A stretch of DNA of 60,891 nt, taken from NCBI RefSeq assembly GCF_015062935.1, contig NZ_SUTM01000004.1, positions 96,851-157,741 of the forward strand, in the 5' to 3' direction. Made by a program: the position numbers and the translations under genes. Shown in pieces: positions 34,253 through 43,300 of this stretch (position 1 is the first letter of the stretch; each line of letters starts with the position of its first letter). A model generated the notes under the pieces. That model was not told the DNA's origin and ran no database searches. It was given only the letters and a program-made list of their open reading frames with translations. The stretch is from Methanobrevibacter sp. Lineage in GTDB: Archaea > Methanobacteriota > Methanobacteria > Methanobacteriales > Methanobacteriaceae.

Positions 34253-34340
34253 ATAACACTTTTTGTTATTAATCAAAATTGATCATTATTTTTATATACT
34301 CGGAGAAGAGCCCAAACACCTTTGCTCTTCTCACCTCCTT
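34253..34340 (+). ncRNA. Candidate structured leader or small RNA with three hairpins
   Basis: Three consecutive stems: ataaca/tgttat (34253-34258 with 34264-34269), atcaa/ttgat (34272-34276 with 34279-34283) and a GC-rich 9-bp stem gagaagagc/gctcttctc (34303-34311 with 34324-34332). They are followed by tcacctcctta, the complement of a Shine-Dalgarno. No known riboswitch or RNA family recognised; either an upstream leader of the HisA/HisF-like gene or a separate RNA. Confidence 0.35.
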
Positions 34341-34375
34341 AAGTTTTTAATACTTCTTTTGTCCAATTATTTAAT

Positions 34376-35065
34376 ATGATTAAAAAAATTCCAGTTATAG
34401 ATTTAAAACAAGGCCAGGCCGTCAGCGGAAAATCAGGAATGAGAGACACATACACTCCATTAAGAACTGTTTTTGCACCATCAGCAAATCCCGTTGAAAT
34501 AGCCCAGGGACTAAAGTTGAACGGTGCCGACGAGATGTATATAGCTGATTTGGACCTTATAGAATCACAGGGCCACAACATCAATGACATCAGGATGGTC
34601 AATACAATATTACCTGTTCTTTTTGACGGTGGAGTTAAAAACTGTGAATCATTCGAATTCTTCCTGGATTTCGCCTACAAAGTAATTGTTCCGACAGAAA
34701 CTCTTGAAAGCATTGACGAGATGAAAAAGATATTCGAAAAATTCCCAAAAGAAAGAATTGTAATAAGCGTGGATGTAAAGGATGACGAGCTTCTCTCAAA
34801 ACACATGGACCTGACACTGTCTGAATTTAAACAAATCATGATTGAACTTAATCCGAATGAAATAATCCTTCTGGATATAAGCGGTGTGGGCACAGAAAAG
34901 GGATACAATGAGAAACTCCTTGAAGAATTCAGCGAACTAAAAGACAAACTGATAATTGCAGGCGGTTTAAATAAAGATTCTTTGGTTGAATTGGAATCTC
35001 TGGGAATAAAAAAAGTACTGATAGGCACAAGCCTGCACTCAGGTGAAGTTAATCTTCTAGACTAA
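34376..35065 (+). CDS. HisA/HisF-related TIM-barrel protein
   Basis: A 229-residue (beta/alpha)8 protein related to the histidine enzymes HisA and HisF but of a separate archaeal subfamily (TIGR00734-type). It begins IPVIDLKQGQAVSGKSGMRD, then GADEMYIADLDLIE (about 50-63), LFDGGVKN, and the C-terminal phosphate-binding half LIAGGLNKDS...VLIGTSLHSGE. In HisA the corresponding N-terminus is ID-L-K-x-G-x-x-VR, so the substrate likely differs. There is no Shine-Dalgarno; a TATA-like tttttaatac about 25 bases before the ATG suggests a leaderless transcript. Function unknown. Confidence 0.8.
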   Translation: MIKKIPVIDLKQGQAVSGKSGMRDTYTPLRTVFAPSANPVEIAQGLKLNGADEMYIADLDLIESQGHNINDIRMVNTILPVLFDGGVKNCESFEFFLDFAYKVIVPTETLESIDEMKKIFEKFPKERIVISVDVKDDELLSKHMDLTLSEFKQIMIELNPNEIILLDISGVGTEKGYNEKLLEEFSELKDKLIIAGGLNKDSLVELESLGIKKVLIGTSLHSGEVNLLD

Positions 35066-35200
35066 AGTGAAACAAGATGCAAATTGTATTCTAACTTAGT
35101 AAAGGTACACTAGTAATTGTGAAAATTTTAAATAAAAACTTAAAAAAAGTAATGGAATATCTCCATAAAAATAAATAAAACATTAACAGTTTCAAACAAT

Positions 35201-35383
35201 CTAGACTAAAACACTTAAAACAAGGTACGGGAATATGCATGCAATTATGAATAATGCGATTCCTAATCCTAATTTTGGTTTATCTTCATCCAAAGCTCCG
35301 GATATTATCAGAATTATTGAAAAGAATCCGAAAACCACTGGTAAAATATGTGAAAATATTGTTGTTCCAACTATTGATGCCAT
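35201..35383 (-). CDS. Small membrane protein of unknown function
   Basis: A 60-residue protein on the minus strand with two hydrophobic helices (about residues 9-28 and 38-58) separated by the loop LDEDKPKLG. Support: an AGTGAT Shine-Dalgarno upstream of the ATG and a TATA-like tatataatt about 35 bases further. It faces the CDF gene start in divergent orientation, and the intergenic region holds both promoters. No family recognised. Confidence 0.65.
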   Translation of the reverse strand: MASIVGTTIFSHILPVVFGFFSIILIISGALDEDKPKLGLGIALFIIACIFPYLVLSVLV

Positions 35384-35504
35384 TTTTTATCACTACTATA
35401 AATTTACATTTTTTAATTATATAAATCTAACTTAATTTTACTTTATTTTTTGTTATTTTTAAGTTTAATTAATTTTTTATATTATTTTTTGCAAATATTT
35501 ATTT

Positions 35505-36353
35505 ATGAGAATTGATACGCATCATCATCACAAAAAAGCCGGTGAAAATTTGGCATTTGTATTTTTCATCAATCTGACATTCAATATAATAGTCATACTT
35601 GGCGGTTTGGCAACAAACAGTATGGCAATTCTTGCAGATTGCATTCACGATTTGGCAGATACAATTTCCATAGCTTTTGCATGGATTCTTGAAAAGGTTT
35701 CCCAAAAGGATTCAACTGAAAAGTATTCTTACGGATACCAGAGGTTTTCCATACTCGGTGCAGTGGTAATTTCTGTTTTTGTTATTGTGATGGCATTTGT
35801 GATTTTGCAGGAAGCTATTCCTAGACTGTTTTCTCCGGAAGGTGTTGATGCTGAAGGAATGCTTGTTATAGCGGTAGTCGGTTTGATATTCAAATCAATT
35901 TCAGTTTACCGTCTTCATAAGGGTGAAACATTCAATGAAAAGGCGATATTTCTCCATCAGCTGGGGGATATTTTTGAATGGCTTGCCATTTTGATATTGA
36001 GTGCTGTTCTGATATTCTGGGATGGGGCCCCATATCTGGATCCTTTCGTTTCAATCGGAATCGCTTTATGGCTGATTTTCAATCTTGGAAGAAACCTCTA
36101 TAAATCCCTTGAGGTTTTACTTCAAAAAACACCGGATTACTTTGATGTTGATCAGTTCAAAGGTCAGATTCTTTCAATAGATGGAGTAAACGGCATCGAT
36201 GATTTCCATATATGGTCACTTGACGGAATAGATTCTGTAATGACATTAAAGGTTGATGTGGATTTTGGAAAAAATGTTGAGCTTATCAAAAAGGAAATCT
36301 ATGAGATTTCTCATGAGTATCATATTGTCGACATTACAGTTGAATTAGGTTAA
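35505..36353 (+). CDS. Cation diffusion facilitator (zinc/metal exporter)
   Basis: A 282-residue CDF-family antiporter that exports Zn2+ or related metals against H+. The N-terminus is His-rich (THHHHKK). Six membrane helices follow; the transport-site pairs are visible as H-x-x-x-D in ADCIHDLAD (TM2) and HQLGDIFEWLA (TM5), which favours Zn or Co/Ni over Mn. The cytoplasmic C-terminal domain ends DDFHIWSLDG...EYHIVDITVE. It may complement the P-type ATPase. An AT-rich region without Shine-Dalgarno precedes the ATG. Confidence 0.9.
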   Translation: MRIDTHHHHKKAGENLAFVFFINLTFNIIVILGGLATNSMAILADCIHDLADTISIAFAWILEKVSQKDSTEKYSYGYQRFSILGAVVISVFVIVMAFVILQEAIPRLFSPEGVDAEGMLVIAVVGLIFKSISVYRLHKGETFNEKAIFLHQLGDIFEWLAILILSAVLIFWDGAPYLDPFVSIGIALWLIFNLGRNLYKSLEVLLQKTPDYFDVDQFKGQILSIDGVNGIDDFHIWSLDGIDSVMTLKVDVDFGKNVELIKKEIYEISHEYHIVDITVELG

Positions 36354-36362
36354 GGTATTATT

Positions 36363-37184
36363 ATGACACTGGTTATCATAGGTCCTGTAACCCAGGATAT
36401 AATAAGGATTGGTGGTGATGAGTCCTATAAGGTCGGAGGGGCGACTTACTATCAGAGTTTTGTTTTTGAAGAATTCTACGGTGACTATCTGGCTATTGTT
36501 AATTGCGGTGATGAAAGTTTGCTCAATGACTTTCCGGATTTATCAAAAGTCAGACCAATACTGAAGGACAACACTCATTTTTTCATTAACAGCTATCCGT
36601 ATCCTGATAATTTAAATATCAGACATCAATCAAGCAATTTTGCAGATATTCCTGTTTTAAAAAGTGATCTGGAAGAAATTTTACCTGATGAGATTGACGG
36701 CTTTGTATTGAATCCCTTGAACCGTCATGATTTTCCACCTGAGACAGTCGAATATCTGAAAAGCTTCAACGTTCCAGTCTTCATGTCTCTTCAGGGTTTT
36801 TTGAGGACTGAAGGCAATCAAGTAAATGACAATTATGAAATAGAATTATGCAAGTTTGATGAGTTAAGTACAATTTTAAATGGTGTTGATGTCATTTTCC
36901 TTGACGAGGCTGAAAAAAATTTCATTGGAAGCAACGTTGATGTGGATGAGATGGTAATTACAGATGGAAGTAACGGATCTAGAATTGTCGGTGACGGCGA
37001 GATAAAGGTTGATGCAGTAAAATGTGAAAATGTTGTGGATACTACTGGTTGTGGAGATACCTACATGGCGGCCTATATTTCACAAAAATTACTGATGAAA
37101 TCTTCCAGAACTGCAGGAAACTTCGCATCTCGCATTGCCAGTGAAAAAATAAATAATTACGGCCCTTATAATTTCAACAAATAA
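36363..37184 (+). CDS. PfkB-family sugar or nucleoside kinase
   Basis: A 273-residue ribokinase-fold protein. The N-terminus has IGPVTQDIIRIGG and VGGATYYQS, the family's glycine motif, and the C-terminal signature is DTTGCGDTYMAAYI (about residues 225-238) with the catalytic Asp of the anion hole; Cys replaces the usual Ala. Substrate not inferable. It starts 9 bases after the CDF gene with AAGGT, so it is probably co-transcribed. Confidence 0.85.
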   Translation: MTLVIIGPVTQDIIRIGGDESYKVGGATYYQSFVFEEFYGDYLAIVNCGDESLLNDFPDLSKVRPILKDNTHFFINSYPYPDNLNIRHQSSNFADIPVLKSDLEEILPDEIDGFVLNPLNRHDFPPETVEYLKSFNVPVFMSLQGFLRTEGNQVNDNYEIELCKFDELSTILNGVDVIFLDEAEKNFIGSNVDVDEMVITDGSNGSRIVGDGEIKVDAVKCENVVDTTGCGDTYMAAYISQKLLMKSSRTAGNFASRIASEKINNYGPYNFNK

Positions 37185-37333
37185 TCGACTTTTCAAATGT
37201 TATTGTAATACTTTTTTATATTCGGTATTTTTTATTTTAAATACTTTTTAATTATTTAGAAAACTTTATAAATAAATATAATTATAATTATATATGCATT
37301 TCGAATTTTTTTTTACACTTTTAAAGGGTCATC

Positions 37334-40300
37334 ATGTTAAACAAGTCAACTAATATAATCGAAAAGGAATTTAAGAATTTACGTAGGGAGCTATTGGATT
37401 TAACATTAAGAAATCAACTTCTTAACTTTAAAGCAAGAGCTAAAACCATTACAATCGTAAACCAGTCCCCTGTAAATCTTTTCCAGACATTGGTTCTTCA
37501 AGAAAACAAGATGTATTTTGTAGCCAACAAGAAGGATAAAAAAGAGGACAAGTCATCTGTCTGGGACCATATTCCATTTGATTTTTCAAAGTTTTCAGAA
37601 GGCGACAGAAAGTTAGCAACAGATTTGACCCCAAAGGAACTTCAAAAAAGATTATATTACATTAACAACCAGGCAAAGACAATGCTCCAGGAGCAGGGTT
37701 ACAATATCCTCTATCTGGCTGTCGGATTTCTGGAATGGAAAGACAAATCCAAGCCAAGACAGAAAAATAACGCTCCTCTCGTATTGATTCCGGTTTCAAT
37801 GGAAAGGAAAAAAGTCGGAGAATCATTCAACCTCGAATGGACAGGGGAAGATATCCAAACCAACATCTCACTTAAGGCAAAGCTTCTTGAAGCAGGCATT
37901 GAACTTCCTGATTTCCAGTTCAAAAGATACGGCGAGGTCATTGACCATTACATTGCAAGTGTGCGCCGTGTCATTTCAAGAATGGACGGATGGGAAGTAA
38001 ACACCAATGTAGCTTTAGGTTTTTTCAGTTTCACAAAATTTGTAATGTATAACGATTTAAACCCTGAAGCATGGGCCGACAATGTTGATTTGACTAAAAA
38101 CGAATTGATACAGGCCATTTTTAATCCTGCAAAAAATGATCAGGAATCATTCAGGGAAGAAGACATTGACTCAAGGCTTGAATATCAGAACATGTATCAG
38201 GTTCTTGATGCGGATTCATCACAGATTGCAGCTATTCAGGACGTTAAGGCAGGCTGCAATCTTGTTGTGGAAGGACCGCCTGGAACCGGAAAATCACAGA
38301 CTATTGTAAACCTTATTGCTGAGCTTCTGGCTGAAGGCAAATCAGTTCTGTTTGTATCAGAAAAGATGGCGGCACTGGATGTTGTAAAGGACCGTCTGAC
38401 CGCTGTAGGTTTGGGCAAGTTTGTTCTTGAACTCCATTCCCATAAAACCAGACGTAAAAAATTCCTAAAGGACCTGCAGAAGGCAACCAATGTAAGGGCA
38501 CAGGAACCACTGAACATTGACCAGACAATCCGTAAACTGGAAACCTTACGCCGCCAGCTGGATGACTATTCACAAATCATTCACAAACCTGCATTTGCAG
38601 TGAATTTATCTCCGTTCCAACTGTACGGAATGAAAGAATCTGCCGATGACCATTTCTCAAGAAAGGATACACTGATGCCTCTGGTCAGATTTGAAAATCC
38701 GGAAAGTGTCACATTGAAAGATTTGGATGACATGAAAATAGCTCTTGAAAATCTCGCAGAGCTCTATCAGACAATTTCCCGTGAAAATCCATGGAGCAAG
38801 TGCGCTCCTAAAAGTTTGCTTCCGGCCGATTTAAGGGAAATAGAAATGCTGATTAACGACACTCTTCACAGCCTGGACAATTTCCTTGTTGAGCGTGGAA
38901 GGGTTTATGACATTTATGGAATTAAAAAGCCGGATACATTAAACGAGTTTCAAAATTCACTTTCCGCATTTGAGGTAATCAAGTCACAGAATGCGGAGCT
39001 TATTGATGCAAGCATCATAAAGTCCGGGGCATGGAACAATAACAATGACGATGCATTCAGATTAATCAACGAGCTTCAAAGATATCAGAAATATGCTCCT
39101 GCCTTAAACAAGTTTAATCAGAACATTTTCCAGGCGGATATTGACCGGTTGATATATGAGCTGAGAAATCTCTCACATAAGAAATTCAGGTTCTTTAACA
39201 ATAAACAGCATATTGAGCTTGTTGACAGATATTATGCAATACCAGTACCTGGAAGTGTTGATGAAATAATAAGGGATTTACAGGAAGCTAAAGCAATAAT
39301 CAAAATCAGAAAAACCCTTGAAGCCAACAATGCACTGGGCCAAAAATATTATGGAGGATATTGGCATTTGAATGCAAATCCTCAGGATTTAGTGGCTATT
39401 GCACGCTGGATGAATGAATTTTCAGCACTTGTGCGTGAAGGAACATTTTCACAGAATACAATTGACATGATGAGTAAGGATCTCTTTGATTTCAAACCTG
39501 AAAGGGACCTTGCAGAATATATTGAGTCCGGAGAGGAGTTTGTCAGAGTATTGTCAAAGCTTAGGGACAAATTAAATCCTAGAAGCAAATTAATCTTTAA
39601 AAGAGAAACAGGTGACGTACCGTTTGAGGCATGGCAGCAACAGTTGTATAATTGGAGAGGACAGCTATCAAGCCTTCACTTATGGTCACAATATTTAAAT
39701 ACTAAAAACAGGCTTAAAAGCTCAAATGCAAAGATGTTTGTAGATTCAATCGAAAAAAGAAACATTCACAAGGATGACATTAACGCACTGGTTGAAGGAA
39801 ACTTTGCAGATTCACTTTTAAATATATTATTCATTGAAAATCAGGAACTGGCTACATTCGTAGGTGAACTTCACGAAAACAGAATTCGTGAATTCAAGGA
39901 TTTGGATAAAAAGATTTTAACATTAAACCGTAAAAGGATATTCCATAAGCTGAACAGCAACATTCCAAAAATATTCGGCGGAACAGAAAATCCTCAAGCT
40001 AAAATATTGGCAGGAGAATTTACAAGAAAAAGCGGACACATGCCGGTTCGAAAACTCTTGGAAAAAGCCGGCGGAATGATAAAACAAATCAAACCTTGTT
40101 TCATGATGTCCCCGTTATCCATTGCACAATATTTGGATCCTACAAATGAAGAGCTTCAGTTTGACGTTGTTATTTTTGACGAAGCAAGTCAGGTAAAACC
40201 TGAAGATGCATTAGGTGCATTCATGAGAGGTAAAACCGCAGTGGTTATGGGAGACACCCAACAATTGCCTCCTACATCATTTTTCGACCAGATGTCCGAT

Positions 40301-43300
40301 GCAGACAGCGACGAGGAAGAGGCAACATCACTGGACATGGAAAGTATTCTTCATTTATGTAAACTGTCATTCCCGGTTAAGATGCTTAAATGGCACTACC
40401 GTTCCCGTCATGAATCATTAATCACAGTTTCAAACAGGGAATTTTACGATAATGACCTTTTGGTTTATCCTTCACCTTCACATTCAGACCCTGAACTAGG
40501 TTTGAAATTCCACTACAATCCGAATACACAGTATCTAAGAGGAGCATCATCCAAAAACCCTCTTGAAGCAGATGATGTTGTAGAGGAGATATTCAACCAC
40601 TTTGAAAAATACGGTGATACAAAAAGTTTAGGAGTCGGAACATTTTCAGTTGCCCAAAAGAACGCAATACTGGAAGCACTGGAAGTAAAACGTAAGGAAC
40701 ATCCGGAATATGAACCTCTGTTTTCAGACAATAAGGAAGAACGTTTCTTCGTTAAAAACCTTGAAACAATACAGGGGGATGAAAGGGATGTTATTCTAAT
40801 CAGTGTCGGTTACGGCTATGATCAGGACGGAAAGATGTCCTTAAACTTCGGTCCGTTAAATCAGGATGGTGGAGAAAGACGTTTAAATGTACTGATTACA
40901 CGTGCAAGAGAAAAATGTGTAGTATTTTCAAACTTTAAAGCTTACGACATGAATTTAACAGCTAACCCTCCATATGGGGTTAAATCCTTAAAAGAATTTC
41001 TGGAATATGCTGAAAACCTTACTTTGGGAACCAGCAATACTGATGAATATTCAAAAGAACCGTTTGAAGATGCAATAGCAAGTTTCCTGCAGGAAAACGG
41101 ATATACTGTTGACAGACAAATCGGATGTGCAGGATTCAGAGTTGACTTGGCTATTGTAGATGATGAAAACCCTGGAAAATACATCCTGGGTATTACAACT
41201 GACGGTAAAATGTATTCCTCAAGTAAAGTTGCCCGTGACAGGGACAGGCTCCGTGAACAGGTATTGACAGGTTTAGGCTGGAAATTATACCATTTATGGT
41301 CAACCGACTGGTACAGAAATAGGGATTTAGGCCGTAAAAAACTTCTTGAGTTTGTGGAAAAATCAATTCGTCAAACCAGAGAAGAGGAAAAACGCAGATC
41401 TGAAGAAGAGAAGAAACTGGCTAAGAAAAGAAGAATTGAAGCTGAGAAAAAAGCAGAAGAATTGCGTTTAGCCCGTGAAAGGGAAGAAAAAGAAAAAGCT
41501 GAAAAAGAAGCAGAAGAAGCCGAAATAAATCCTGAAGACATTGGACCTGCTGATTTTGTAGAGGTTGAAAAAGTTGATGACGGAGATATCTTAGAAAAAC
41601 CTATTGATGTAAGTGAAATAGATCCTAAGGAATTCTTTGAAGATGATGACGCTGTAAAAAAACCTGTTAAAGACAATTCAATTAATGAAGATAATGTTTC
41701 AAAAGATGCTCCTTCAGAATTTGTAACTGTTGAAGACATTGAAAAGGATGAACCTGAATTCAAACCTGATAAATCCGAATTCATAGGTGAAGATTCCATT
41801 GATGAACAGATAGAAGATTTGGAAAACATAAAAACAGAAACAATTGGTGAAGATTCTGAGGATAGTGTAAATGATGTAGATGATATTGTTGTTGAGCAAG
41901 CCGCTGGTGGTGCAGATTCAGCTACTGAAAATGTATTTGAATTTAAAGACAACGATTTTGATGAGGATAATGTTGCAGATGAGAAAGTATCCGAATCCAA
42001 CGATATTGATATTGATGATAGTGTTAATGTTGCAGATGAAGGCACTGTTGAAAGTACTGATTCTGTAAATGAAAATGTATCTGAATTTAAAGATGATGAT
42101 TTTGATGACAGTGTTAATGTTGCAGATGAGGTTAATGTTGAGGGTGCTGATTCTGTAAATGGTAATGTGTCTGATTCTAAAGATGATGATTTTGATGATT
42201 CTCCGGACAAGGAAGTCTGGGAGTCACAGGAAGAACCTGCAGATAAAAATGATGATGCTGAAGTTTGGGAAGATGATGAAGAAATTTCCCCTGAAGACAA
42301 TGCCGAAGTTTGGGAAGATGATACTGATTATGCAGATGAACACCAGGAACCGAAATCATTCAAACAGATAGTTAAAGATTTATTGCGCCCTGAAAGGGAT
42401 GAGGATGATGAATCTGATAACAATAAGTCATCAATCTTTTCAGGACTTAAGTTCCACAAGGATCTTGGCAAAAATTCAGTTTTCGAAGATGACTTGGATG
42501 AAGGTATTCCTGATGAGGATATTGAGGATAAATCTGCTAAGCAATCTGATAAGGTTGATTTGGGTTCAGATGATGATTATATTTATGTAGATCACAGCAA
42601 TGATGAGGTTGCTGATGAAATTAATCATGATGACTTCAATATTGAAGATTACGCTTCAAAAGTTGAAAAAGAGCCTATAACTGAAGAATATGAAGAACCA
42701 GTCACTGAAGAATATGGTGCTGGTTTCGAAGAAGAAAAATCAGAACCGGTTAATAACATTAAAAAACCTGTTTTCTCTGATAAAATCAATATAGAACATG
42801 ATGAACCTTCAAAAGAAGTAGATAATGATGATGTTAATGTTAATGTTGATGATGGTGTTGATTTAGGTTCTGAGGATGTTAATGTTAATGTTGATGATGG
42901 TGTTGATTTAGGTTCTGAGGATGTCCATGTTAAAGACGATGTTAACGCTGATGATGATTATATTTATGTAGACCATAGTGATGATGAAATAGCTGAGGAA
43001 AACGAAGATGATTTTGACGTTGATGAAATTCGCCAAAATGTCAGACCTAAAACTAAATCAAAAAGAGCAAGTTTTGTAAAACAGATATTCTCAGATGTTG
43101 TTTCAGGCGAATCTCAGCTTGAACCTGAAGAAATTGAAACTGTAAGGGGAGTGGTCATTGATGAAGAGATTCCTTCACACAGACCTGCACCTAGCGATGA
43201 CAATGTGGTTGAAGCTGAAATAGTGACTGAGGATATGGATTATTCACAGGATATTCCATTGGAAAAACCTACTCCAAAAGAGGATTATTACTTTGAAGAG

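Larger units (their letters stand above)
33759..34375. other. 617-bp AT-rich intergenic region without a convincing gene
   Basis: No frame here has both a start signal and coding character. The left edge holds two direct copies of AAGTATTACTT (33778-33788 and 33811-33821), related to half-sites upstream of the metal ATPase and ribC. The middle holds a long inverted repeat and the right end three successive hairpins, listed separately. TATA-like boxes at about 34214-34221 and 34289-34297 could drive a short RNA. Confidence 0.6.

Noticed and set aside
34300-34345. A minus-strand mini-gene using the GGAGGTGA complement at the hairpin
   Set aside because: The nearest start is too far from the ribosome site and the frame is under 20 codons.
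34376-35065. HisA of histidine synthesis
   Set aside because: The N-terminal motif differs from HisA and fits the separate HisA/HisF-related archaeal subfamily.
41371-42300. A 309-codon Ser-rich open frame antisense to the giant helicase gene
   Set aside because: It is the complement of the Asp/Glu-rich linker (GAT/GAA codons read as ATC/TTC, Ser and Phe) and has no ribosome site or promoter of its own.
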